A DNA stretch of 64,000 nucleotides. Source: Cyanophora paradoxa. Taxonomy: Eukaryota > Glaucocystophyceae > Cyanophorales > Cyanophoraceae. The DNA is taken from contig QPMI01000005.1 of assembly GCA_004431415.1 (NCBI GenBank), forward strand, positions 1,054,001 to 1,118,000, in the 5' to 3' direction. Shown in pieces: positions 1-10,079 of this stretch. The translations under genes and the position numbers were made by a program. The notes beneath the pieces are model-generated. The model did not search any database. It was not told the DNA's origin and saw nothing but the letters and a program-made list of their open reading frames with translations. The first letter of the stretch is position 1, and each line of letters starts with the position of its first letter.

Positions 1-619
1 GCGACGATTGCGCCGAACAGCGCCGGCGCCGAAGAGGACTCGTTTGATCCTCGACGACCCCTCAAGCCTAACGAGCCTCAAGCCGCGACAACTAGCGGTA
101 CCCCCGCGCACCGCAAATCGCCCGCGGCAAACCGGCACGCCCGGACGTATTGAAGCACTTTGCCCGGCTCTAATACCCTACGCGCACGCTTCGCCGTATG
201 AAGCAAAGGCCGCGCGGCGCTCTAATGTACTCGTCTTTCCGCGACGATCACAGCAAGCTCCAAGCCGCAAGCCGCCACTTCTTCCCCCCCGGCTTAGGTT
301 TGAGCCTCAAGCCGCAACTCCTTCCCCACCAACTTGGGCTCAAGCCGCCCAAGTCGCCTCCAAGCGCTAGCGCTAGCGCTAGCGCTCATATGTATGGTCA
401 GCGCGCGGCCGCGGCTCAGCGCCTAGCGCGCGCCAGCGCCAGCGGCGGCCGCATGCGCAGCGCCGGCGCGAATGATAAATGCGCGTACTCTTAGTCGCGA
501 CGCGCGCACATCGCGTCGACGGCGCGCGCGGCCCCGCACGCGCGCAGCGGCGCCGGCCGCGCGCGGCACCTTCCGAAGTTCGAAATTCAACTCGCCACTG
601 GGCCACTATAGCTACAACT

Positions 620-900
620 ACGTATACGTATACTACTATGATACGCGTACGCGTATACGTATACGTATACCACGGTCTCGAGCCTCATATGCATGATAAA
701 GCTCAAGAGGTAATTATAATCATGATCATGAATCGAACGGTACCGGTGAGCTCGTTCGTATACGTATATGTACGTATGCGTATACGCACGCTCGCGTCGT
801 ATACGTATACGCGTACGTATACGCGTACACACACCTCCGCATTTTTTCCTAGGCCTGCTTCGGAATTCTCACTCTTCATGATCAGTATACGTACGTACGC
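620..900. repeat. TACG/GTAT alternating purine-pyrimidine repeat
   Basis: Imperfect runs of TACG, CGTA and GTATAC cover most of this stretch, for example at 622-672, 757-790 and 797-830. Purines and pyrimidines alternate almost strictly, a composition able to form Z-DNA or cruciforms. Nothing suggests that it is coding. Confidence 0.7.
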
Positions 901-1409
901 GTAGAATTCGAATCCTTATTAGCTCCTAGCCTCCGATTCACTCCGCCGACCCGGCTTGGGTTGTTGATTTCCTAAGGCCTGGGGCCCGGGCCAATGGCCC
1001 TCCTCACTCTGCGAGCCTCATATGGCTGTCATGCAGATGAGACTGTCCGCTTTAGCGGCCTTCCTTTTCCAACGCAACTTAGGGCGCTGTACCCCCCTCG
1101 AATCAGCGTACCCCTGCGGGCGCGATTCGTGTACCCGGGCAGCAATCGTGTACCCCCCCGGCACACGGGGAGCGAAGAGATATCCTCCCCAACCACGCCC
1201 TCGAGGCAATACGTGGTCTTCCTTTTCCGGCTCCAGGCCCCCTCTGGGTCGGCCCTCCTTTGGAGCCGCGCTGCTGCTGAGCCGCGGCCCAATGAGGCGC
1301 TACCCCTTTCTCTATTTATTAGCGCCTCCTTCCTTGATTGCAAGAAAGGCCGGCGGCTGCAAGGCGAGCCTTGGCCGACCGCGCGGAGCGCGGCCCGGAG
1401 ATCCAAAGA

Positions 1410-1660
1410 ACCGTAGGGCACTTAAGTACCGCGGGCACTTAACTAACGCGGTACCAAATTAACGCGCCAAAAGTTTGTTAAAACGCGGTAATTTGGTGCC
1501 GCGGTAATTTGCTGCTGAGAAGTCGCCCCATACAGTACCCCATCAAAGTACTGCCCCATACAAGCCTCAAAGTTTTAAAACCGCGTTAGTTTGGTACCGC
1601 GGTATTTCGCTCAGAGGAGTGCCATTTTTGAAACCGCGTTAATTAACGCCGCAGTAATTT
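1410..1660. repeat. Interspersed palindromic GGTACCGCGG / GTTAATTAAC elements
   Basis: Short related words recur in both orientations: GCGGTAATTTG, GGTACCGCGG, AAACCGCGTTAATT and their complements appear at least six times, with one more near 1868-1890. It looks like a degraded cluster of a small palindromic repeat. I see no terminal inverted repeats that would prove a MITE. Confidence 0.5.
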
Positions 1661-1750
1661 AGTGCCCGACGGTATATTCGCCAGACGTCGACCCTCGCGC
1701 TGTCGACTCAGTGTCGAGGGGCCCCGCGTCGACGTCGGCGGTCGGACGCG

Positions 1751-1852
1751 GTCAGGACTCAGGACTCGGGAGTCGGGAGTCGGGACTCGGGACTCGGGAG
1801 TCGGGACTCGGGAGTCGGGACTCGGGAGTCGGGACTCGCCGAGTCGGGAGTC
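1751..1852. repeat. Minisatellite of GGGACTC / GGGAGTC units
   Basis: About a dozen near-perfect 7-base units, either GGGACTC or GGGAGTC, follow one another. The two unit types are mixed in an irregular order, and GACTC and GAGTC are reverse complements of each other. An open frame runs through it (repeating Arg-Glu-Ser-Gly and Arg-Asp-Ser-Gly), but this only reflects the repeat period. Confidence 0.8.
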
Positions 1853-2159
1853 AACTTGGGAGTAAGTAAACCGCGTTAATTAACTACGGTCCTGTCTACG
1901 GAACGGTAGAACTAGTTAAATTAGTACAGGAAAATAATTACTAAGTTAGTACTTCCCCAAAACTGCCACTTTAGCAGCTGGTAGATCTTTAGTAGGTCGG
2001 TCTTGAATATCGGTCGGATCATCGGATTTCGGTACGATTGAACGTCGACGTCGGAATTTCGCCCGAGCTTTTCTAGGTTTTACGGGCGGTAAATTATTAA
2101 AAATATTGAACAACTTAAGCAACCTTGATGAGGCTCTAATTTAGAACTCTAAGGCAAAT

Positions 2160-4870
2160 TTTAAACTTGATGAGGCTTTCACTGAGTTAATATCAGAGCG
2201 TCGCCCGCATGCATTCAGAGCGTCTCCGGGATCCGAGGCTCCAATTTCATTCCCTTGATTTCATTTGCTTCTGCAGCAGATCTAGAGCCAGGGGCGGCTC
2301 TCGGCAGAAATGTTAACGTCACGGCGTTAACGTTAACGCTCAGGGACCGTCTCTCACTGAGTCACAGAAAAGCTTGAGATCTAGATCGACGGAGATTATC
2401 AGAAGAAGTCGGGCCTAGCTACTGCCCGGCGCCGGGGGCGGGGCGGGGGTTTTCCCCGCAGCCAGCCCGGCCGGCCTCCCCCGCCTCCCCCGCCGCCTCT
2501 CCTGGCCCGCCGCGCGGGTGGTGGTCCCTCGGCCTCCCGTCCGGCCCCACCGGCCGCGAGTCCCCCCAGAACTCCACCTGGGTACGCGTATTTAGAGGGA
2601 TGGAGTGGGGGGGGAGAAGAAGGAGGGGGTACGCGGGCGCGCACGTCGAAGATCTCGACCTCCCGGTCTCCCACCACGCGGAACACGACGTTGAGGCCTG
2701 GCGGAGGGGGGGGGGTACGTGGGCAAGGGGTCGGGGGTGGGGGTGAAGGCGGGGGTGCACGATCAAAGGCCATGCCGTAGCGGCCGCCGGGCCCGTGCTT
2801 GCCGCGCGCTGGGTACAGGAATCAGAGGGAGGGGTAAGGGGAGGGGAGGTAGGGGTACGCGGCAGCGCACAGTGGGCCGAGCGGGGGTCGAGCCCGAGCG
2901 TCTGCTCCACCGCCTGCTCGAGAGGTGTGAGACGGGTACAGAGCGAGAGGGAGGGTAACGAGATTCGCCTCCTTTATGTCCTCGAAGCGGTCGTAGAACT
3001 TGAGGCGGGGTACGAGGGCCCGCAGCAGGCCCTCGGCCTCGCCCGTCCAGCGCACCGCCACCGGAACCATTTTCGGCGCAGCCATCCACTCCGCCGAGCG
3101 CTGGGGTTACGTGACTAAAAGCGGCGATGGGGAGGGGTACGACAACGGGGCCGACCGCTTCAGGGATCGAATCCGAGTAGGCGACCTGCGATGGGGGCGG
3201 GCTCGTCAACCGCCTTTCAGCCTCCGGGAGGGGTACAGATGGCTGACGTAGGGCTTGATGTCGAGGATGCTGCGCCACTCTTGTTCAGCCCGGAAAAGGG
3301 CGGCAACGGGGAGGGGTACGGGAGCGCGCACGGGGTACAGTCGACGAGGTCGACGCCCGAGAGGTAGAGCGTACCCGCCCGAGCGTCCACACGGTCCAGC
3401 TTGACGACGCTGGGGGTACGTCGGCAGAGAAGGGGATGGGGGTACGGGCCGAGGAGGCGCGGGGCACACCTCAGACCAACTGCCACAGGATTCGTCGGTG
3501 AGCAGGGGATTGAGGCGGAGGGGGGGGGGGGGGGTAAAGCAATTGGCTCACGGGGGTTGGGATGGTGAGGGGACCGGGAGCTGGGGGAAAGCTCGGATTA
3601 GCGAAGGGGGTACAGGAGGCTGCGCGGCGGACGCGGCAGGGTGGGGAACTCACGCGAAGACTCCGACCTGCGGGGTGCGGGGCGCGTGAGCGGCGCCGAC
3701 GCCAAGCCGATCGGGGGGTACGGCGCCGCGCCTTCTCGCCGTCCAGGCGGGGTAGGGCGATCTTCGTCTGGAGCCGGCGGTTGTCGTTCAGCTGCGGCGG
3801 GTAGAGGCGAAAGTCGGCGGGGCCCCGCGAGAAGCCGCGGGTTCGAGTCCGGGGGCGAACGTTAAAGACGAAGATGAGCCAGACGTGCGAGTACTCCTCG
3901 AGCCCTTCCAGGCAGTAGAGGGGCGAGATGTCCCTTCGCAGCTGGAGGCGCGCCCGCGTCTTGGGTACGAGGTTCGCCTGCCGCGGCGTCCCGTGCTGCG
4001 CATGCGCGGTGGACGCCGGTCGGATCGATTTCGAGATTTGATCCGAGGGGCGACTGGACCTTCTCAGGGAAGACAGACTCGATGAAGCCAATTGGCTCGA
4101 ACGTGACTCCCGCGTTGGCTCCAGAGACCGTGACGAGCCGCTTGAGCGATTCGATCGCGGGCGCGTGGGCGGGAAGGAAGACGGGCGGCGCGGCGGCGCT
4201 CCCCTCCGCCGCGGCCGCCCGCTCGCGCGCCAGCCGCTGCCGCGCCTTTCGGGACTTGGGCTTCTGCTGCTGCTTCTGCTGCTGGGAAGCGCCCGCGCTG
4301 GTCTCCGCCTCCTCGTCGCTCTCAAGCTCGTCCGCTACGCGGTCATCGGCCGCGGGCTGGGAGCCGCCAGCATCCATGCCGAGCGATCGGCGAGGAGCGA
4401 TAGCTAACGCTGGTCGATCGATTGGGAAGGCAGTCGCGCCACGAGCCGCCGCGTGGGCGATCGCACGACCGAGGAAGACGCCCCGCAGCGCGGGCGCGCA
4501 CGCGCGGGCTGCGGACCGACCGACGCGAAGCAGATCCAGCTAGCTCTCCTGCAAGCTGCCCAGCGTGGATCGGCGTGCTGTTTGACGAAGTCGATGTCGA
4601 ACGCTCGGCACTGGCAACCAGCAGGCGGGCCCGAATGGGAGCGCGCCCTGTGAGACTGTGAGGCGGCAGAATGCTACAGCCTGAGAGCTCTGTGCGGCTG
4701 GCTCGCCTGAAACTCTGATCTCGCGCGCCGCCCAGCTGCGGGGGGTATCTGCGCTTCGGCCCAACTTCGGGGTACAACAAGCTGAACCGAGGAGGGGTAC
4801 AGGGACTGGCTTCAAGTTTTGGTCTTGGCAAAATCCACACGCTGCGGCGCCCCGATCTGGACTAACGGCC
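2160..4870. repeat. Segmental duplication, copy 1 (TRMO block)
   Basis: This block matches 17710-20495 in the same orientation over its whole length, with scattered substitutions and small indels. The match covers the gene, about 480 bases upstream of its ATG and about 250 bases of AT-richer DNA beyond its stop (the GATGAGGCTTTCA...ATCAGAGCGTCGCCCGC region near 2165-2210 and 17712-17770). Introns are conserved as well as exons, so this is DNA-level duplication, not retrotransposition. Confidence 0.85.
2419..4377 (-). CDS. TRMO: TRMO-type tRNA N6-methyltransferase (TSAA domain), copy 1
   Basis: TrmO-family enzymes use S-adenosylmethionine to N6-methylate t6A37 in certain tRNAs. Here the family is recognisable only after splicing. 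Exons read in order FEPIGFIESVFPEK, then GTPRQANLVPKTRARL, LEGLEEYSHVWLIFVFN, KIALPRLDGEK, VGVFA, SRSPHHPNP, VKLDRVDARAGTLYLSGVD, LDIKPYVS and, in the C-terminal part, LGLDPRS and LNVVFRVVGDREVEIFDV. These match the TSAA signatures (PIGxI, GTPRQ, LEGLExxSHVW, SPHxPNP, DIKPY) and the family's C-terminal DPRS motif. The start at 4375-4377 opens a charged, Gln/Ala-rich leader of about 85 residues. About ten short introns are needed, most starting GTACCCC and one GC (donor at 3731). SPHRPNP is SPHHPNP in both copies. The tail after the last intron is low-complexity and its frame is less certain. Confidence 0.85.
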
Positions 4871-7006
4871 CCCCTTCGTCCCGGGATCTTCGAATTCTTC
4901 TGGGACCGCCGCGGCGCCGGCGGGATGCGCCCTGCCGCGGCCGGCGCATAAATACGGAAGCGACGAAATAAAATTAAAGGAAAGGTGACTGCCGCGGCCG
5001 CGGCCGCGGCCGCGGCCGCACCCGCCCAGATCTCGTCGGCCATGCGAGACCAGGTTCACGAGCCACTCGGTGTTCTCGGGGGGCAGATCCGGCGCCAGGT
5101 GCGCCCCGTCGGGGCTCGCCATCCCCGAGTAGTGCCTGGGCCGAGAGCGTGAGCGTGAGCGCCTGTGCACAAGCTTAAGAATCACGCCAGGGCCTTTGGT
5201 GCACCTGACTGGCTCGTCGTCGGCGGCGCTCTTCCGGCGCGCCGAGCTCGACTTTTCTTCGAACGTGTACCTGCAGATCGGTGAGAAAGCGGAATTCGAA
5301 GAAAGGCGAAAGAAGGGGAAGCATGCACGTCGCGAGGGCGGCGTGCAGCGGCGTCGCCATGCACGCGTCGTGGGCCGACGGGCGCGCCCCGAGCTGCGAC
5401 GTGCTCAGCAATAGACTCGTGCCAAGGGCAGAGGACGGCCGAGAAGCACCTCGAGGAGGAGCTGGACGCAGGCGGCGTGCCCGCCCGCGGCCGCGGCGTG
5501 CAGCGGGGCGCCCCCCTGCCCGCCCCTGAACTTGCTGCGCACGCTCACTCCCGCCGCCGCCAGCATTCTGCGTACAGTAATATCAGCAAGCAAAGGCCTA
5601 GGTAGCGGGGTACGGGACGGACCGGATCACGTCGAGGCGGCCCCGCTCCGCGGCTCGGTACATGCACTCGACTCGGACGGGCACCAGGTCCAGCCCCGAC
5701 GAGAGCAGCAGCTGGAGCACGTCGGCGTGCCCGCCGGCGGCGGCCGCCGCCAGCGGGCTCGGCCTCCCGTCCTCGTGCTGGAAGGCGCCGCCTCCGCCTC
5801 CGCCGAGGCGGACCAGCAGGTACCGGCACGCCTCCAGGTGCCCCCTCCCCGCGGCCGCCGCCAGCGCCGCCCTCCGAGCGGCCCCCGCGCCCTCGAGCTC
5901 GTCCGCGGCGATGCGCTCGTCCAGGTACCTGCCGTTTCATATATCAAAACAACGAGAAACGGGGCGCAAAGAAAGGGAAAGGGCCTCACTCACTTCAGGA
6001 CGTCGAGGTGCCCCCGCCGGGCGGCGCACTCGAGCGGCGTCCCCAGCCCCGCGCTCCCCGCCATCGGATCCTGCCCCGCCTCCACCAGCGCCCGTACGGA
6101 CTGGATCCGCCCCGCCAGCGCCGCGCCGTGCAGCGCCGTCTCCCCTCCCTTCTCCTCCTCCTCCTCCTCCTGCCGCCCGCGGGCCTTCTCCGCGGCCCAC
6201 TCCGAAGCGATTCGGAGCGACTCGGCGCTTCCGCCTTCCGCCGTGGCCCGCACGACGGCCCGCGCCTCCTTCGGCCCCGTCGGCGACCGGCTCTCGGGCC
6301 AGGCCTCCAGCAGGAGCTGGGGGGCGGGGTACATTTTAGTGCAAACTAGGAGAGTCGAGGGGCGGGGGTACACCTTTAGCAGCTGCGGTCCGCCGGATAG
6401 GGCGCCCGCCTCGACGGCCGCAGAGTAGCGGGCCAGGCCGCCCTTCCTGTCGCTGTACCCTGCGGGGCCGTCGGGGGGGGGGGGTACGGGACGAGGACGC
6501 AGCAGCTCACGTACCCGCCTTGTCCTGAATCAGGCGGCGGGCGGATTCGATGTCCCCGAGCTGTGCCGCCTGCTCGGGAGTCAGCGGGGCGCGAAGACAG
6601 GGGTACGGGGGCGGGGTAGGAGGGGTACCCGGTGCAGGGCGCGCCACGGGGCGGGGTGGAGGAGGACCTGCGCGGGGGGCGAGGGGGACTCTAGCAGACG
6701 CCTGCGGTGCGACAGTACTAGTGAGCGCTGCGTCGGATGGACGAGTGAAGGCTCGCACAGGGCGGCGTCCACATGGCCAGCCGAGAGGGCGTAGAACATT
6801 GCGGTGCAACCCGCGCGGTCCACGGCCGCGGGATCGGCGCCCCTGTCGAGGAGCTGCGCGCAGAGCCGCGCGTCGCCGGCCGCTGCCGCGGCCATGAGCC
6901 GCGTCCTCCCATCAGGCCCCCGCTCGTAGACGTCGGCGCCGGCCGCGGAGGCCGCGGGCTGCGCCGAGCGGATCGGGGGCAGCGGGCCGGACATTCGCGC
7001 CGCCAT
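4862..7006 (-). CDS. Ankyrin-repeat protein
   Basis: This is probably a protein-interaction scaffold built of ankyrin repeats; no catalytic domain is visible. The ATG at 7004-7006 opens an exon with DGRTRLMAAAAAGDARLC and LLDRGADPAAVDRAGCTAM. Later exons contain LGDIESARRLIQDKAG, GGETALHGAALAGRIQSV, GTPLECAARRGHLDVLK, AALAAAAGRGHLEACRYLL, PLAAAAAGGHADVLQLLL, GAPLHAAAAGGHAACVQLLL and MATPLHAA, so at least seven repeat units can be counted. A Glu run near 6145-6170 separates two repeat groups. Introns on the minus strand begin GTACCCC or GTGAG. The last convincing exon reads GMASPDGAHLAPDLPPENTE (about 5050-5130); the true stop may lie anywhere from 4862 to 5050. The repeats are certain; exon joins and the 3' end are not. 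Confidence 0.75.
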
Positions 7007-7009
7007 AGC

Positions 7010-7660
7010 TGTGCACAGAGGGTCCGCGCGTCCAGGAACGCGTTCATCTGCGGCCGGGCGCGGACTCCGATCAAACTCAATTGCAAACTCCGATCAAACT
7101 CGAGATATCGATCGATATCCTGCGCATGCGGGCGCCGCGCGCACACACCCACCTGGCGAGCTCTCTCTCGCGTCGCCTCTCAGCGTGCGCGCATCTTCAG
7201 ACGCCCCCGGCCTGCGCTCGAAAGACCTAGGGCTAAGGCTCGAGCTCGCTGCGCCGGCTGGAATTCGAAGGGAGCGTACCGCACGTCGCTTGGGACTGAC
7301 CGCGGCGCTGCTCGTTAACGGAGCTAAGCTTCTGTTGTGCGCTCGCGATCGGCGCCACAGAGTCGAGCAGGCGAGAAGGCCGAGAGAGCGGCGACTTGTC
7401 CCCAGCGGCGCGGAAACTTGCCACTAAACCTCCAGAGTGCGCCGCTCGAGCCCTTGCCCGCTGCGATCCCGCCCTGGGCCGCTGGAGCGCGCCGAATCTT
7501 TCGGACAGCCCCGTCAGAGTGTACCCCCCCTGTTGGCTCCCCGGCCACGCTTCCGGGGAGGCACTGTCCTGGGTTTCATGGCTCGTACGTACGTACGTGC
7601 ATCCGAACATTTGCGCTCTAACTTGCCTTTAACGCGGCGCCGGCAGAAATCCTCGTTCCG
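7010..7660. other. Intergenic region upstream of the ankyrin gene
   Basis: I see no convincing exon on either strand. The stretch holds short Arg-rich frames, ATCGAT palindromes near 7106-7120 and a CGTACGTACGTACGT run near 7584-7600. It probably contains the promoter of the minus-strand ankyrin gene. Confidence 0.45.
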
Positions 7661-9400
7661 CCGTGACCGCTCGCCTTTCCGCGCCGTGTCGGGGGAGGCG
7701 CGCGCCTGCAGCGGAGCAGAGCCGTCACGCGGGCCGTGAACCTGCTCGCCCGCACCGCCGTCCGCGCCCTCCGTTCGACGTTCCTCGCGTCCTCGAGCTC
7801 CTGTGGTCCGACGAGCTTGCCTCTGGTACGACGGAGGGCCGGGGCGTGCGCCCTTCGAGGCCCACGCCCCGACCCCACGCCCCGCCCCGCCCCGAGGCGC
7901 CGCTGCGCGAGCGCTGACACGGGGCGCGCGCGCGCGCGCGCGCTGGCGCTGCAGGCGGGGCGGAGTGGGGGCGGGCATCCCCCTCGTAGCCGCCGGCCTC
8001 GCCTCTGGCAAGCCCCGGTGCGCGCCCCCGTGCGCGCCTGCCGCTCCGCCCCGCGCCGCGGCCTGCAGCGTGGGGCGAGCGCCGGCAGCAGCTCCGCTCC
8101 GCTCCCGCCCCCGCCCCCGCCGCGCCTCGATTCCGCGGACGGCGCGCGCCGCTGGCGGTCGATTCGATTCGGCGCAGGGAAGATCACGTGGCAGGCGGAG
8201 ATCGAATTCGACGCGAAGCTCGCCGCGCGTGCGTACCCCGCCTCGCCGTCCCGTACCCCCTGAACCCGCAGCAGCAAATTAAATATCTACCGGCGGCAGC
8301 CGCCGGAGACATCCCCCTCCGGATCCCGTGCGTACCCCGCTGCTCCACGCCCCCCCCTGCGATTGAGCCGTACCCCCCAGGATGGCTTCGTGGCGGCGGC
8401 ACTCTCTCGCCTCCTCCCCCGCTATCATGGGCACGCTCTACTCCAACCTCGCAACCCCCCCCCCCCTCCCCCCCTCCCCCCGCTACGTACCCCAGACAAC
8501 ATCTGTGCGCGGAATCCGCGGCCGCCCTCGACGGCCTTGAACACCAACTGGGTCATCTACCAGGTACCGTCTCCCCACGGGTACCCCGCTCGCCGCGCAG
8601 CTGTACCCCCACCCCAGATCCTGTGCGAGGGCCTGAGGTGCGGCTGCCACACGGCATCATGATCATGATCATCCAGTTCGTCCCCGCCCCCGGCCCCCTC
8701 TTAGGCAACGTGCGCCCGGGCCGGCGCAACCCGCGTACCCCGCAGGTCTGCGACTCATCCCCCCTCCTCAGGCAGCACCGCAATGAAGCTGTACATGTCC
8801 AAGATGGCGCTCAGCGGCTCACCCCCCGTACCCCCAGCAGGTCGTGCCCCCTCCCTCCTGAATTTCGTAGCCCGTGGCGCAGGTGTACGAGAGCGCGGAC
8901 CCCGCGCAGGTCGCCGCCACTACCCCTCCGCTATGCATTGCCTTTGAGTACCAGGGTACCCGCCCCCCTCGCCCTCCGCCCCCTTTCTCTCTGAGCGCTG
9001 TACCCGTCAGGCCAGACGCGCTTGGCCCTCCTGCGCTTGTACTGCCGCAGTAACCTCTGGCCCGAAGTGAGAGTGCGCCGCATACCCCCCCCCCTACCCC
9101 CCCCCCCCCCGCTTCCCCACGCCTCGCCCCGCCGGCCCACTCCTTCCCCCTGGAACGGAAGAAGCTCGCAGAAGCCGCCCCTCTTCCCTTGCGCCACTCT
9201 GCCCTGCCTGCAATCCCGTACACCCCAGGCATCACATTCTTCATATCGAAGTGAGAGCTGCGCCGCGTACCCCCCCCCCCGGCCCACTTCTTCCCCCATG
9301 GTGACGCCCCGCCCCGCCCTAGGCGCCCGGCGGCCCTCTCTCTCCTCTCCCCTCTCCCTATAGAAAGCCCATCATGGCATCGATATGTGGGCTTTGTCCC
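7660..9400 (+). other. Possible spliced gene, not resolved
   Basis: Plus-strand GTACCCC...CAG blocks at about 8573-8622, 8741-8747, 8828-8840, 8957-9018 and 9270 suggest transcription to the right. Exon-like pieces between them include STALNTNWVIYQ (about 8533-8572), VYESADPAQVAATTPPL (about 8883-8935) and TRLALLRLYCRSNLWPE (about 9019-9066). I could not join them in one frame and recognise no family. A possible ATG lies at 8382. A (CG)n run (7925-7942) and Arg-rich DNA upstream look non-coding. It may be a real but diverged gene or a decayed one. Confidence 0.3.
9058..9310. repeat. Short direct repeat, about 185-base period
   Basis: CGAAGTGAGAG(C)TGCGCCGC followed by a long C run and GGCCCACT(C/T)CTTCCCCC occurs at about 9063-9150 and again at about 9247-9300. 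The copies differ by small indels in the C runs. Confidence 0.6.
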
Positions 9401-9476
9401 ATTAATCTGAATCAAGTTTGAGCTTCGGACATCGCGCAGTGAAGGCTTGGGCGGGCCTGGCTACTGCGAGCTAGTT

Positions 9477-9660
9477 CTAGGGGAGGGTAAAGGAGGGGGG
9501 AGGGGGGGGGGAAGTGGGGGAGGGGGGAAGCGGGTAGCGAGGGGGAGCGAGGGGATAGTCGTTTTTACATAGGCCGTATCTATCTACATAGGGGGGAAAA
9601 GGGGGAAAGGGGAAAGGGGGAAAAGGGGGAAAGCGGGGAAAGCGGGGAAAGTTAATATAT
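9477..9660. repeat. Purine-only tract (GGGGAAA)n
   Basis: The plus strand is almost entirely G and A from 9481 to 9555 and again from 9590 to 9652, the latter as GGGGGAAA-like units. It separates the unresolved region on the left from the dynamin gene on the right. I see no gene here. Confidence 0.7.
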
Positions 9661-10079
9661 TTCTTTATTCCCTTTACTAAGTTATGATATTCCTCTTTAT
9701 CCCGACCTCTTTCTACTACGTATCTCACTCCTCCGAGGCTAGATCTCACTCCTCCGAGGCTCTCCTCTCCAGACTCTCTCTTTTTTCGCTCTAGATATAT
9801 ATCCTACATGGCTTCGGTCGAATAAGCCTGGAGGGCAAAAGCCTTCGGTCGAATAATCGCTTGGGCCCCCGGGCGCTTGGGAGAGCGCATTCTGGGCGGC
9901 GCGGCGCATTGATATTCTCGACGTCGCCCAACTTGGCAAGATGGCACCGTTGGAAATCGAAGGGTGCGTGTCGTGCGCGTGAACGCATGCCGCTGATCCT
10001 TGCAGGACTAATCAGATGGCAGGTCTCAGGGTTCGCGCGGATCGGCGCAGAACACCGCCGACCAGTGCGTAGACTCAGA

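Larger units (their letters stand above)
1..2160. other. Gene-free left flank, repeat-rich
   Basis: I see no exon here that resembles a protein family and no consistent run of introns. Short open frames are present on both strands but are very rich in Arg, Ala and Tyr/Val, which is what GC-rich or TACG-repeat DNA yields by chance. The stretch holds alternating TACG DNA (620-900), AT-palindrome-rich DNA (1410-1660) and a GACTC/GAGTC minisatellite (1751-1852), each listed separately. From about 1900 the DNA becomes AT-richer, and from about 2160 it matches the sequence beside the second TRMO copy near 17710. Confidence 0.6.

Noticed and set aside
1662-1865. 67-codon open frame with repeating TRESGVG / TRDSGVG
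   Set aside because: It is a translation of the 7-base minisatellite; any frame of that repeat stays open.
3780-3860. GCGGGTTCGAGTCC looked like a tRNA T-arm
   Set aside because: The supposed T-stem does not pair, no acceptor, D or anticodon arm fits upstream, and it lies inside the TRMO gene (VRPRTRTRGF region), repeated in copy 2.
4985-5022. GCGGCCGC run as a cloning artefact or vector site
   Set aside because: It is a simple (GGCCGC)n repeat flanked on both sides by native sequence of the same character, and no vector-like sequence is adjacent.
8819-9415. Minus-strand frame of about 198 codons with a Cys-spaced tail resembling a sushi domain
   Set aside because: Cys spacing is wrong for a sushi domain, the body is Gly/Arg low-complexity, and GTACCCC blocks here point to plus-strand transcription.
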